Shown piece by piece: positions 44,065 to 55,000 of a stretch of DNA of 63,039 bases (positions are counted from its first letter, which is position 1; each line of letters opens with the position of its first letter). The DNA is from an uncultured Bacteroidales bacterium. GTDB lineage: Bacteria > Bacteroidota > Bacteroidia > Bacteroidales > Tenuifilaceae. The stretch covers positions 1-63,039 of the forward strand of contig CALBBQ010000031.1 of NCBI GenBank assembly GCA_937926785.1, in the 5' to 3' direction. Under the pieces are notes generated by a model. That model was not told the DNA's origin, made no database searches, and saw only the letters and a list, made by a program, of their open reading frames with translations. Made by a program: the position numbers and the translations under genes.

Positions 44065-44943
44065 ATGCTGATTTCGATGACCGGCTTTGGAAAAGCCGAA
44101 AAATTATACTTGAACAAGAAGATAGTTGTTGAGGTGCGCTCCCTTAATTCCAAACAGCTCGATCTTAACCTTCGCCTACCATCAATTTATCGAGAAATTG
44201 AAATGGAGATCAGGAACCGGGTGTCTGGTGTGCTTCAGCGTGGGAAGATTGATATGTCGGTTAGCTTTGAAGAAACTGCCGAAATCCAAGTAACTCCCAT
44301 TAATGAGCTGGTTTTTAGTACCTACTATAAGCAGATTCAAGTTATTGCACAGAACAACGGGATTCAGCTAAACCCGTCCGAAATTGTACCCACCATTCTT
44401 CGTTTACCCGATGTGCTAAAGGCAGAAAAGGACGAAATTGCTTCCGACGAGTTGCATATAGTTTTGCAGACATGCGATGAAGCACTTCGAAATCTATCTG
44501 AGTTTAGGGCAAAAGAAGGTGGCATACTGCAAACCGATATGGTTAAACGGGTTGCTTTAATTCTAAACTACCTTGAACAGATAGAACCCTATGAGTCGCA
44601 GCGTATTCAGGATGTAAGGCAACGTTTAACCGATGGACTTCGTAAGCTGGCCTCTGATGTTCAGATTGATGCCAATAGGTTTGAGCAGGAGGTTATTTAC
44701 TATCTTGAAAAATTGGATATTACCGAAGAAAAAGTGCGATTAAGGCAGCACTGTAGCTACTTTACCGAAACAGTAAATGAGAAAGAGCCTGTTGGGCGGA
44801 AGCTCGGTTTCATTGCTCAGGAGATGGGGAGAGAGATAAATACATTGGGTTCGAAAGCCAACAACGCCGATATTCAAAAGTTGGTTGTGCTGATGAAGGA
44901 TGAACTGGAAAAGATTAAGGAACAGTCGTTGAATATTTTATAA
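44065..44943 (+). CDS. yicC: YicC-family RNase/RNase adaptor
   Basis: This 292-residue cytosolic protein is a YicC family member (LISMTGFGKAE at the start; the C-terminal DUF1732 part HCSYFTETVNEKEPVGRKLG and FIAQEMGREINTLGSKAN). E. coli YicC acts in RNA turnover, including RyhB decay. It is first in a unit with gmk and nadD, a common arrangement in Bacteroidota. Confidence 0.95.
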   Translation: MLISMTGFGKAEKLYLNKKIVVEVRSLNSKQLDLNLRLPSIYREIEMEIRNRVSGVLQRGKIDMSVSFEETAEIQVTPINELVFSTYYKQIQVIAQNNGIQLNPSEIVPTILRLPDVLKAEKDEIASDELHIVLQTCDEALRNLSEFRAKEGGILQTDMVKRVALILNYLEQIEPYESQRIQDVRQRLTDGLRKLASDVQIDANRFEQEVIYYLEKLDITEEKVRLRQHCSYFTETVNEKEPVGRKLGFIAQEMGREINTLGSKANNADIQKLVVLMKDELEKIKEQSLNIL

Positions 44944-44953
44944 AGATAGTTTA

Positions 44954-45520
44954 ATGGAAGGTAAGCTTCTCATATTCTCTGCCCCGTCGGGAGCAGGAAA
45001 AACTACCATTGTGAGGCATTTGTTGGAGAAATTTCCGGAGTTGGAGTTTTCTGTCTCTGCCTGTAGTAGGCCACCTCGTAATGGCGAAGTTGATGGGACG
45101 GATTACTACTTCCTGACCGTTGACCAATTTCGTGATAAAATTGAAAATGGCGAATTTGTTGAGTGGGAGGAGGTTTACCCTGGATCGTACTATGGAACTT
45201 TATGGTCTGAGGTAAAGCGTATTTGGGCAAAGGGTCATCATGTGATGTTCGATGTGGATGTTAAAGGCGGTATTAACCTAAAGCGTAAGTTCCCAAAAAA
45301 TTCGTTGGCAGTATTCGTAATGCCACCTTCCATTGAGGAGCTGAAAAATAGGTTGATGAGGCGAGGAACCGAAACCGAGGAGTCAATAAGCATCAGAATT
45401 GGCAAGGCTCAGGAGGAGATGACCTATGCTAACCTTTTCGATTACATACTTACCAACAATCAAGTTGAAACAGCTTTTGAAGAAGCTGAACGCATTGTGA
45501 AAAGCTTTATAAAAGATTAG
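44954..45520 (+). CDS. gmk: Guanylate kinase
   Basis: This 188-residue enzyme phosphorylates GMP to GDP. The P-loop is SAPSGAGKTT, and GMP-binding residues lie in SACSRPPRNGEVDGTDYYF. The lid region is LKNRLMRRGTETEESI. It lies ten bases after yicC and two before nadD. Confidence 0.97.
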   Translation: MEGKLLIFSAPSGAGKTTIVRHLLEKFPELEFSVSACSRPPRNGEVDGTDYYFLTVDQFRDKIENGEFVEWEEVYPGSYYGTLWSEVKRIWAKGHHVMFDVDVKGGINLKRKFPKNSLAVFVMPPSIEELKNRLMRRGTETEESISIRIGKAQEEMTYANLFDYILTNNQVETAFEEAERIVKSFIKD

Positions 45521-45522
45521 CC

Positions 45523-46128
45523 ATGAAAAACGTAGGACTATTTTTTGGGTCGTTTAACCCCATACATACGGGACATCTGGTCATTGCCGAGTATATTCTT
45601 GAATTTTCTAATTTACATGAGATTTGGTTCGTGGTAAGTCCGCAGAATCCCCTTAAGGCCCAGTCCGACCTGGAGCAGGAGGTTCACCGGCTCAATATGG
45701 TTCGCCTTGCAGTTCATGAGACTAACCAAAGATTGAAGGTTTGCGATGTGGAAATGTCCATGCCGCGTCCTTCATTTACAATCGATACACTTGAGCGTCT
45801 AAAAGAGCTTTATCCTGGGAATGAATATGTAATCATCATTGGTTCAGATACACTTCAAACACTCGATAGATGGAAATCGTACCCAGAACTCATTTCGTCC
45901 TACAATTTTCTGGTTTATCCACGCGATTGTCAGGCCTATAAGCAGGAGTTCCCGTCATCCCGATTTAGCCTGGTTGATGCACCAATCATTGGCATATCGT
46001 CAACTTACATACGTTCAATAATTGCCAAAGGTAAGGATGCCCTGGGTTATGTACCCGATGACGTTTGGGATTACATTGAACGTAATAATCTTTATGGTTA
46101 CACCGGGTTACACATTCTAAATGAGTAG
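45523..46128 (+). CDS. nadD: Nicotinate-nucleotide adenylyltransferase
   Basis: This 201-residue enzyme converts nicotinate mononucleotide to deamido-NAD in NAD synthesis. The motifs are GLFFGSFNPIHTGH, IIGSDTLQTLDRWKSYPEL and GISSTYIRSII. The stop overlaps the start of the following small TPR gene by eight bases. Confidence 0.96.
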   Translation: MKNVGLFFGSFNPIHTGHLVIAEYILEFSNLHEIWFVVSPQNPLKAQSDLEQEVHRLNMVRLAVHETNQRLKVCDVEMSMPRPSFTIDTLERLKELYPGNEYVIIIGSDTLQTLDRWKSYPELISSYNFLVYPRDCQAYKQEFPSSRFSLVDAPIIGISSTYIRSIIAKGKDALGYVPDDVWDYIERNNLYGYTGLHILNE

Positions 46129-46387
46129 TATGGACCGTTTTGAGGAGCTGTTGCTTGAAGGCAATCTGGAACAGGCCGAAGAATACTTGAAGGGTCTCGA
46201 TCGGAACAGCGATGAAACTTTGTACTGTTGGGGGCGATTGTACTCCCGTAAAGGTGAAGAAACAAAAGCAATGGCGTTTTACTCGAAAGCCTTAGAGGTA
46301 AACCCGAACCACGAAGAATCAAGGGTTCGCCTTGAACTTGCAAGCGGAATTTTCGCCTTTCGCGACCCAAACCTCTACAACCATTAA
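46121..46387 (+). CDS. Small TPR-like protein
   Basis: This 88-residue protein is largely one or two tetratricopeptide-like repeats (RFEELLLEGNLEQAEEYLKG, DETLYCWGRLYSRKGEETKA, MAFYSKALEVNPNHEESRVR). The start overlaps the nadD end by eight bases, and its stop overlaps the convergent tolC stop by four. The repeats and coupled start support a real gene; the role is unknown. Confidence 0.78.
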   Translation: MSSMDRFEELLLEGNLEQAEEYLKGLDRNSDETLYCWGRLYSRKGEETKAMAFYSKALEVNPNHEESRVRLELASGIFAFRDPNLYNH

Positions 46388-47721
46388 GGCATCTGCAGGT
46401 TTCCCATCAGCACCTGAATCGCTATCTCTGCCGATTTGGCCTGAATTAACGCATTCTGGTAACGGAATTCGGCGTTAAGGTAACGAATTTGTGCATCGCG
46501 CAATTCCAGGTCGCTGATCAGCCCAACGCGGTACTTCTCAATGGAAATGTCAGAATTTTGCTTGGCGAGAGATGCTGATTTTTTTTCAATCTCCACCAGG
46601 TTGTTAGCTAATGTCAGGCTATTAGTTAGCTTCACAGCCTCTGCAATCAGGTTCATTTCCTGTGCCTGATAGCTAAGAAGCTGATTCTCCAGGTAGATTT
46701 TTGCATTTGAGATGTTCCGGTTGGTATTGAATCCATTGAAAATGGGAATACCAATGGTTAGTCCGTAAGACGGGCCAATGTTCCGGTTCAGTAAAGTGCT
46801 ACCCTCAGGTGTGGATGTCTGACTATAGGCGTAAACCGATGAAAGGGTTACCCGAGGGTAACGACCGGCTTGAACCTCTTGCAAGGCGATTTCCTTTAGC
46901 CGAACATTCAGCTTTGATATTAGTATCTCCTTATTAGAGGCTTTTAACGCTTCAGCAACTGTGGGCAGATCATACAGCTTAACTTCCGGTATGTTTTTTT
47001 CCACTTCGAATCGGATTGTGGGGTCTCTTCCTAAAAGTTTATTAATCGATATCGAAATGTCTTTTAACCTATTTTCCTGGCGTAAAACCTGTGCCGAATC
47101 GGTTCGGTAATCAACTTCAGCTTGCATTACAGCAAGCTGGTAGCTGGTGCCAATGGCTGCTTTTTCGCGTGCAATCTTTAACCTGTCGGCCGAGAGCTTC
47201 ATAATCTCTTTGTAGATATCGAGCAGCTGCTTTTCTGCCGAAAGGGTGTAGTAGTTCAAAATAATGGCCGATACTACATCTTCAACCTTTAGCTGGTAGT
47301 TCATGCTGTTAAGTTCTTCAAGTGAAGCCAAGCGGTTGCGATTGGCAAACATGGCGAATCCGTCAAAGAGTGTCCATGTAAGCTGAATGCCTCCGCTTAC
47401 CGTATTGCTGCGATACCTTTCATACTCATTGGTACTGCCATTGGCAAGTTCCTGTCTGATGTTGTAGCTGTAACCGCTGGCTGAAGATGATAGGTCAACT
47501 TTAGGTAGAAATCCTGCGTTGCCCAGCGTGTTGTTATTTCGTGCCACTTGCTCATCGTTTCGTGCAATGCGTAACGAAAAGTTGTTCTCCAGGCCAATCC
47601 TTATAGCTTCGGATAGCTTAAGAGTATCGGCACTTTGGGTAAATGAGTAGTTGTGCATTGAGCTGAGAAAAATAACAATGCCGATTCCACGAAATCTAAT
47701 ACCCCATCTATTCTTCATCAT
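46384..47721 (-). CDS. TolC-family outer-membrane efflux channel
   Basis: This 445-residue channel has a signal region at the N-terminus (GIVIFLSSMHNYSFTQSA) and two tandem outer-membrane efflux domains of helical hairpins and beta strands (SEAIRIGLENNFSLRIARND and LDIYKEIMKLSADRLKIARE). It is the third gene of the operon; its start overlaps the permease end by 14 bases. It may also serve the czcBA pump, which lacks its own channel gene. Confidence 0.92.
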   Translation of the reverse strand: MMKNRWGIRFRGIGIVIFLSSMHNYSFTQSADTLKLSEAIRIGLENNFSLRIARNDEQVARNNNTLGNAGFLPKVDLSSSASGYSYNIRQELANGSTNEYERYRSNTVSGGIQLTWTLFDGFAMFANRNRLASLEELNSMNYQLKVEDVVSAIILNYYTLSAEKQLLDIYKEIMKLSADRLKIAREKAAIGTSYQLAVMQAEVDYRTDSAQVLRQENRLKDISISINKLLGRDPTIRFEVEKNIPEVKLYDLPTVAEALKASNKEILISKLNVRLKEIALQEVQAGRYPRVTLSSVYAYSQTSTPEGSTLLNRNIGPSYGLTIGIPIFNGFNTNRNISNAKIYLENQLLSYQAQEMNLIAEAVKLTNSLTLANNLVEIEKKSASLAKQNSDISIEKYRVGLISDLELRDAQIRYLNAEFRYQNALIQAKSAEIAIQVLMGNLQMP

Positions 47722-50700
47722 GTCGAATCACATTAGGTTTTTTAGTCGATATATAAGTGTAAAGTGCCGGAATAACGTAAAGAGTCAGTATTAAAGAGAA
47801 TAACAGCCCGCCAATGATGGTAACACCCATTGGAATGCGGCTGGTTGACGCAGCACCTAAAGCCAGAGCTATGGGAAGCGCACCAAATATTGTGGCCAGG
47901 CTGGTCATTAGTATGGGGCGAAGGCGCTGTTGGGCTGCAAAAATGACGGCTTCATGCTTACTCATTCCCGTAATTTTTTTCTGGTTGGCAAATTCCACAA
48001 TCAGAATACCGTTTTTGGTTACAATACCCACTAGCACGATGATGCCTATCTGACTAAAGATATTCAATGTGTGACCCAATAGCCATAACGAGAGAATAGC
48101 ACCGGCAAGGGCTAGGGGTACGGTGAACATTATGATTAAGGGGTCCCTGAAGCTCTCGAACTGGGCGGCCAGTACCAGGTAAACCAGGATTAGGGCTAAG
48201 AAGAATGCAAAGAACAGGCTATTTGAACTTTCCTCAAATTGCTGCGATATGCCGGTTAGGGTTGTTGAGAAGCTCTCATCAAGTATTTCTTTTGATATCT
48301 CTCGCATGGCCTGAATGCCCTGTCCGAGGGTATAGCCCGGTGCAGGAGCAGCGCTAAAGGTAGCTGAAATGTAGCGGTTGTACCTGTATCGCTGGGGGGG
48401 GATACTCTGCTCGGTGGTTTTAATCAGGGAGCCGAGGTCAACCAGGTTGCCCTTGGAACTTCGAACGTATATATTTTTGAGGTCATCCGGATCATCGCGG
48501 AATGGTCTGTCGGCTTGCCCAATCACAAAGTACTGTTTACCATTCCGGATAAAGAAACCATATCGTTGACCGCTGAAGTAAAGCTGAAGGGCATCGGCAA
48601 TATCCCTAACGGTTACACCCGAAGCCCTGGCTTTATCGCGATCTATTTCGACAACCAATTCCGGTTTATTGAATTTCAGGTTTACGTCAACCACCTGAAA
48701 GCGTTCATCGGCTTGGGCTCGGGCTAGAAACTCAGGTACAACCTGTTTCAACTTTTCAAAGTTGGGGGCCTGTACCACAAACTGCACAGGAAGACCACCT
48801 CCGCGCCCGGTGCTGATGGTTTGATCCTGTATGACGTACGACTGCGCAAAGTTCCTGGAACGAACAAAAGTTGAGAGTTGGTCGGCAATTTGTGTCTGAG
48901 AGCGTTTGCGCTCGTTAGGTTGGGTTAATAGCAAACGGACAAATCCTCTGTTGGTGCTGCCTGCCCAGCTGGGCGATGAAACGGCAATCATTGCTTTTTT
49001 CTCAGGAATAGTATCCACATATGAGGCAAGTTCATAGATGTAGCTGTCGATAGCCTCGAACGAAGTACCTTCAGGGGCTGTAACATTAATAGATAAACGG
49101 GCTTTATCCTCAAGGGGTGCTAATTCCGAGGGTATTCGGCTTCCGATAGCAAAAATTATTAATGCAGAGACCCCCATTACCACAAACGCCAACCATCTTC
49201 GGTTAATAAAGGTTTGTAAAGTTCTTCCGTAATAGTCCGACAGCCAGTTGATACCCTGGCCAATAGCTCCCATAATCTTACCTTCTTTTTGTGTTCCTCT
49301 GAGCAAGCGGGTACTCATCATGGGGGTTAAGGTAAGTGATACTATGGAAGAGATGACTACCGCCGATGCCACTACAATCCCAAACTCACGGAATAACCTT
49401 CCGGTTATCCCCTGCAGGAACACAATGGGCATAAACACCGCAACCAGCGTAATGGTGGTGGAGATGATGGCAAAGAAAATCTCCTTGCTACCCGAGTATC
49501 CTGCCTTGTAGTTGTCCATCCCCTTCTCAATTTTTGAGTAGATGTTTTCCATCACCACAATGGCATCGTCAACCACTATACCTGTGGCCAAGACAACTCC
49601 TAAAAGGGTAAGTATGTTTATGGTGAATCCGAATAGGTACATTATGAAAAATGTACCAATTAGTGAAATCGGTATGGCAATAATGGGGATAAGCGTTGTG
49701 CGCCAGTTCCTGAGGAATATAAATATCACCAGCACCACCAGTATGAATGCCAGGAGTATGGTTTCCTGTACTTCTGAAATGGCTTTTCGGATGTTTATGG
49801 TTGAGTCGTAAGCATAGTTTAAGGAGATATCCTCGGGTAGTTCCCGGCGAAGCAGTTCAACCCGTTTGTAAGCCTCATCGGCAATATTAATGTAGTTTGC
49901 GCCGGGCTGAGGGGTTAGGGCAACTCCAACCATAGGAATTAGACCGTTGCCTCTCAGGAGCGTTCGTTCGTTTTCAGGGGCATAATCGGCTTTACCAACA
50001 TCCTTAACCCGGACCGGAACATTATTGGTGTACTTAATGATCAGATTATTGAACTCCTCAGGTGTTTCCAATCGGCCAAGCGTTCTGATAGAGAGGGTGG
50101 TTTGATAGCCTTCAATCATACCTGTTGGCAGTTCAACGTTTTCACGTACAAGCGCGTTGCGAATGTCGGAGGGGGTAACATTGAATGCGGCCAACTTTTT
50201 CGGGTCAAGGTAAAGCCTCATGGCATAACGTTTCTCACCCCAGATGTTCACTAAGCTAACCCCTGCTATGGTTTGCAGCCTCTCTTTAACCACATTATTA
50301 GCAATGTCGGTTAGCTCCAATAGGTCGCGTTTGGTGCTTTGGATAGTAACCGTTAGTATGGTTTCCGCATTAGCATCAGCTTTGCTGATGATTGGCGGAT
50401 CGGCATCGGGTGGGAGGTTTCTTATTGCGCGCGATACGCGGTCGCGAACGTCGTTTGCAGCGTTATCCATATTAACCCCAAGCTCAAACTCCACCGTTAT
50501 GTTGCTTCGGCCGTCGGAACTTGATGAGGTGATACTTTTAATTCCATCAATTCCGTTTATCTGCGCTTCGAGGGGTTCGGTAATCTGAGCCTCAATTACG
50601 GCTGAGTTTGCCCCAACGTATGAGGTGGACACCGTTACCACCGGAGGGTCAACGCTGGGGTACTCCCTTACGCCGAGGTAGGCGAAACCAATTACACCGA

Positions 50701-50770
50701 ATAGCACAATAACAATTGAAACTACCGAAGCCAGTACAGGCCTGTTTATGCTGATTGATGATATGTTCAC
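47708..50770 (-). CDS. AcrB-type RND multidrug efflux permease
   Basis: This 1020-residue inner-membrane antiporter has 12 helices and two large periplasmic loops. It starts SISINRPVLASVVSIVIVLF and has the proton-relay pair DD in GIVVDDAIVVMENI. RND signature sequences include LVVLAAQFESFRDP-type and GIVTKNGILIVEFANQ. This is the hydrophobe/amphiphile class rather than the metal class at 8105. It is flanked in one operon by adaptor and channel. Confidence 0.94.
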   Translation of the reverse strand: MNISSISINRPVLASVVSIVIVLFGVIGFAYLGVREYPSVDPPVVTVSTSYVGANSAVIEAQITEPLEAQINGIDGIKSITSSSSDGRSNITVEFELGVNMDNAANDVRDRVSRAIRNLPPDADPPIISKADANAETILTVTIQSTKRDLLELTDIANNVVKERLQTIAGVSLVNIWGEKRYAMRLYLDPKKLAAFNVTPSDIRNALVRENVELPTGMIEGYQTTLSIRTLGRLETPEEFNNLIIKYTNNVPVRVKDVGKADYAPENERTLLRGNGLIPMVGVALTPQPGANYINIADEAYKRVELLRRELPEDISLNYAYDSTINIRKAISEVQETILLAFILVVLVIFIFLRNWRTTLIPIIAIPISLIGTFFIMYLFGFTINILTLLGVVLATGIVVDDAIVVMENIYSKIEKGMDNYKAGYSGSKEIFFAIISTTITLVAVFMPIVFLQGITGRLFREFGIVVASAVVISSIVSLTLTPMMSTRLLRGTQKEGKIMGAIGQGINWLSDYYGRTLQTFINRRWLAFVVMGVSALIIFAIGSRIPSELAPLEDKARLSINVTAPEGTSFEAIDSYIYELASYVDTIPEKKAMIAVSSPSWAGSTNRGFVRLLLTQPNERKRSQTQIADQLSTFVRSRNFAQSYVIQDQTISTGRGGGLPVQFVVQAPNFEKLKQVVPEFLARAQADERFQVVDVNLKFNKPELVVEIDRDKARASGVTVRDIADALQLYFSGQRYGFFIRNGKQYFVIGQADRPFRDDPDDLKNIYVRSSKGNLVDLGSLIKTTEQSIPPQRYRYNRYISATFSAAPAPGYTLGQGIQAMREISKEILDESFSTTLTGISQQFEESSNSLFFAFFLALILVYLVLAAQFESFRDPLIIMFTVPLALAGAILSLWLLGHTLNIFSQIGIIVLVGIVTKNGILIVEFANQKKITGMSKHEAVIFAAQQRLRPILMTSLATIFGALPIALALGAASTSRIPMGVTIIGGLLFSLILTLYVIPALYTYISTKKPNVIRHDEE

Positions 50771-50798
50771 GTGCGTAACCTTTAACTGGTTTTAAACT

Positions 50799-51860
50799 TT
50801 AGTTCTGCCTGATATTAATCCGAACCGGCATGCTGTTGCGAATTGATGTTAAGCCCGAAACAATAAGGCTATCGCCAACATTGAGTCCGTCAATCACTTC
50901 AACTGTAGTTCCCGTTCTTTCACCAAGTCTTACCTGAACCCGTTTTGCCTTTCCCTCGGAGAACACGAATACATTCTGTATGTCCATGTCGGGAACAATG
51001 GCTCTTGGGGGTATTAGAATGGAGCGGGGGCTTTTTTCGAACACCAATGTAGCCCTAACATAAGAGCCGGGTATAAGAGATTTATCTGGGTTCTGAGCTA
51101 TTGCTCGCACCTTTAATGATCGTGTTTCCGGGTCAATTTGGGCATCGGTGGCGTAAACCCTTGCAGGGTAAAGGGTTTGTCCATCCCCGGCGGTAAATTT
51201 TACATCCAGGTTGGGTGTAACCAAACTTGCATAACGCTCAGGTATTGCAAATTCAAGCTTTAAAGGGTTATCCTGAACGAGAGTGGCAATGGTTGTATTT
51301 ACCGATACGAATGCTCCTGGACTTACATATCGCAAACCAATTCGGCCATCGAACGGGGCGCGTACTTCAGCCTTTTCCAACATCGCTTTTGACTGCGCAA
51401 TATCTGCTCTGATGGCTTCGAGCTTATTGAGCGAGGTTTCGTACTCCTGAACACTGATAGCGTTTATCTCAAGCATGCGTTTTTTTCTTTGCTCATCGTC
51501 AGCTGCTAATTTTTCCTCAATCACACGCCGTTGCAGCAACGCCCTGATGTCAGCATCGTTGATTCGTGCCAGAAGTTGGCCTTTCTTTACCTGTGTTCCT
51601 TCGGAAATGTTCAGCTCAACAATTTTACCGGCCATTTCGGAGCGAAGCTCCACCCATTCGTTGGGTAGTATGGTGCCCGGAACTGTAATTGTTCGCTCAT
51701 ACTCGGCATACCCCACTATTATCCCGTCAACTATCATAGGCTGACGGTCGCTGCGGGTATCGGTTTGCCTGCTCACTTTTTCTGCTTTACTGCAAGAGTT
51801 TACAACGAAAGGAATGCTATACAGTAGTATGATACTGGAAATTCTTAGTCTATGATTCAT
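50799..51860 (-). CDS. AcrA/MexA-type periplasmic adaptor lipoprotein
   Basis: This 353-residue adaptor has a lipoprotein signal (IPFVVNSCSKAE). It has a barrel-sandwich split by a helical hairpin (about 105-150), with halves RSEMAGKIVELNISEGTQVK and VRAPFDGRIGLRYVSPGAFV. A beta-barrel and a membrane-proximal domain follow. It is first in the operon, 28 bases before the permease. Confidence 0.93.
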   Translation of the reverse strand: MNHRLRISSIILLYSIPFVVNSCSKAEKVSRQTDTRSDRQPMIVDGIIVGYAEYERTITVPGTILPNEWVELRSEMAGKIVELNISEGTQVKKGQLLARINDADIRALLQRRVIEEKLAADDEQRKKRMLEINAISVQEYETSLNKLEAIRADIAQSKAMLEKAEVRAPFDGRIGLRYVSPGAFVSVNTTIATLVQDNPLKLEFAIPERYASLVTPNLDVKFTAGDGQTLYPARVYATDAQIDPETRSLKVRAIAQNPDKSLIPGSYVRATLVFEKSPRSILIPPRAIVPDMDIQNVFVFSEGKAKRVQVRLGERTGTTVEVIDGLNVGDSLIVSGLTSIRNSMPVRINIRQN

Positions 51861-52074
51861 GTTTTACTTATTAAATGTATGGTAAAATTAGGACAGTTTA
51901 ATATCAAAAAGGATTAATGCTAATGAAAATTGAAATGTTTTTTAATTCTGTGTTGACAAGTATTTTATTTTAACATAATTTTACTTATGGCATACGCTTT
52001 GTATCAGTTGTCGAAATTAAATCTAGGTATCAAAAAACAATAAGCATTTAAAACTTATTAAATTCAGTGCGAAA
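51861..52074. promoter_or_regulatory. Divergent region between efflux and surface-protein operons
   Basis: This 214-base AT-rich gap must hold promoters for both operons. A TTGACA at 51954 has no matching Bacteroidota -7 partner. ACGCTTTG near 51994 resembles a -7 box with one extra base. Neither is convincing. No small gene is evident. Confidence 0.45.
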
Positions 52075-55000
52075 ATGAAGAAAATCATCACTGCTTTATC
52101 CTGTGCCCTGCTGCTAGTATCACAAATAAAGCTTCTTGCACAGATCGATGTTAAGTTAATTGTACGGAATCCAGTTCCTACGGAAATTAGCGAGTGGGTT
52201 AACGACCCTACAGTTTTTCAGGTTGTTTTAACCAACCTGGGAAACGATGAGTATCCCAACTGTACGGCAGGTTTTACTTTAACCAACGGTAACGGCAAGG
52301 TAATAGCTACTACTAAAGCAGGTAGTAGCTACTTGCCGAGGTTTACCATTTTAAAGCCCCCTTCGGTTTTAATTCTGAATGGAAGTCAGGTACTTAATGC
52401 GAATGCAGTTGAGTACGATAAAAGTATTGAACGAACAGTTCTTACAACCAATTCAATACCCGAAGGAAATTACCAGCTTTGTGTTACCATTCACGATTAC
52501 CTTGGAAGGAATATTACCAGTGGCGGGGAGTACTGCATCAACATACTTACCCAAATTCCTGAACCCCCTGCAATTATTTCACCCGCAGACGATGAAATGC
52601 TCTCATCGCCCATTCCGCTTTTTAGGTGGACTCCGGTAACAAACTATAACCCGGGGGCTGTGCAGCCAAGCTACAAGTTAAAGGTGTGCCCTGTATTTCA
52701 GGGACAGAACCCCCGCACTGCGATTGATGCAAATCCTGTGCTTTTTGAAAAGAAAAATATTGCAACCACATTCTACCAGAGCATTCCCGGAGATTTACAA
52801 TTTGACTTTTACCCACAGGTTTCCCAGTATGTATGGATGGTTCAGACTTTTGATGCAAACGGAAGGCCGCTTGGTGCAAACCAGGGTAGGAGTGAACTTG
52901 GAACTTTCAGAGTTGGAAAACCCACAGAAGAGTATGCAATTGAAAATGTTTACCCTGTTGCTGGCGACACCGTTCCCTGGCTTCATCCGCAGCTAATTGC
53001 ACGGATTTCGCCCTTTGACTCTAAGGTGAAGAAAGTTACCCTGAAGGTGTACGTTCGCGAAGAGGGAACATCCGCCTCCTATACCTACCAAAAGGATATT
53101 TACTATGGCACTCAACAGTTTGAACCCCCTATAACCCCTGAATTGGCCGGATTGGTGGTATGCAACTATTCAAACGGAGCAATCGACCCCTTTATGGCTG
53201 CGCTGCGACAAGGGAAAAAACACCTTTGGAGAGTTGAGGCAACCGTTACCCAAACCGATGGCAAAACGGTCACCATCCAATCGCGTGAAACCGCCTTTAC
53301 TGCCGGATTACGAACCCCAAAGAATCTTAAACCCAAAGCAGATACTGCAATAGTTCGCAACAAAGCTTTGGAGCTCCAATTCGATGTGGAGCAGCCCGGG
53401 CAGCTTAACTTTCCAAATACAAATGTGTTTAGCATTCCGTCCTTCAACGGATTCAATGCCATCGCAAATGCACAGGCCAGGATTAGATTCGAAATATCTA
53501 AAAAATCAACATTCGATTCGCTTGTTTACCAGCACACCATTACCTTGCCCACCTCCGGAAACTTTAGCACCGGAAGCGATTGTGCAGATTTATTTTCCGC
53601 TAAAAAGCATCAGGTGAGTCAGCAACTCGATACCGGCAGGTATTTCTGGCGGGTGAAGTACCTGAACCACTTAGGAGAAGAGTATTTACAGTCTAACCCC
53701 GTAAGTTTTAGGGTTGTGCCGGACAGCTTACCCTCGTGTTTTGAGATGAATGTTGACCGACCTACCAACAATGGTAAGTGGACAAGCAGCGATAAACCCA
53801 CTTTTGCCGTTACCATCAAACCAGATCTAAACAAAAAATACATAACCGGTGGCCGTTTGAGAGTTTGGAAGATGACTTCCGAGTCGCAGAGCATTGCCGA
53901 TGCTAAAAAAGAAAAACCTGTTTTCGATGAAAGCTTTTCCGGAAACGAGAACACTAAGCTTTATAAGCTATCAACAGATATGAACGGTTACTCCCGTTGG
54001 GATATACCTTTTGTTAACGGCGATGCAGATTCTAAAGAGTTTAAGGGTGATGATAACACATATTACACCTGGAATTTCCGGTTGAACTTCAACAAGGATT
54101 CCATCAGAACGGATGGATGTAAGTGCAAGGCCGACTCGGTGATTTCGAATCAGGGTGTTTTCCAAATAAAAACATCCGATAAGGATGAGAATCCCTGCTC
54201 AGGAAATTGTTATGCTGAAGCACCAACAAATACCACTCCCGGAACCCAAACCCTTGCCAAGGACAGCGTACTTAAAATAGGTAACTTCGAGATGAAGTTG
54301 ATTAGTGTTAGCGGAACTCCGGCTTCGCTATCGGGTGAGGGTTCAATTGATGTTCCTTACCTACGCGCTCCAATTCTTGTGGAGTTCTCAAACATAAAGG
54401 TTAATAGCGATAACCAGGTTTTCCAGGGTGAGGTGTATGCAAAGATTGATCCTGCAGCACCATACAACAAGGCTGATGGCAATGATTATGAAGGGAAGGT
54501 TCTGAACATGGCCGATGCTAAGCTAAAGGCTATTCATGAGTGGTCTTCGGACCTTGGTCGCTTGGTAAGTGCTTATACTAGTAGTAGCAATCCCGTTAAC
54601 CTGCCCATCGGATTGGATAAGGATATTGACGGGTACAAAACTACTGTGGCCGTTATAGCCATGAAGTTTACCCCAACACAGGCAGTTCTTAACGCTGCAA
54701 GTTGGGTAGATTTACCTTCGCTTGGCCCCGACGTTGGGTTTGGCTTAGGCGTGAAGAACCTTTGCTTCCATAAGGACGGCCTGGCCGGAATGAAACGGGC
54801 CGAACTTTACCTGGTTCGCGATTTCGGTTACCAATCGGCCGACAGCTGGAGCTTCCTTTTCAAATCGCCCACACCCACCGATTCCGGTACCTATGCTAAA
54901 TGGGATTGCAAAGGGATTCATCATCTGGAGGTAAAAGCAGAGGTGGAGTTTCCAAAAAGCTGGCTCAAAATGGCCAACCCCGATGATTCCTTGAAGAATG

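Noticed and set aside
51954..51959. TTGACA as a sigma-70 -35 box before the giant surface gene
   Set aside because: Bacteroidota use TTTG/TAnnTTTG promoters, and no matching -10 or -7 element is at the right distance.
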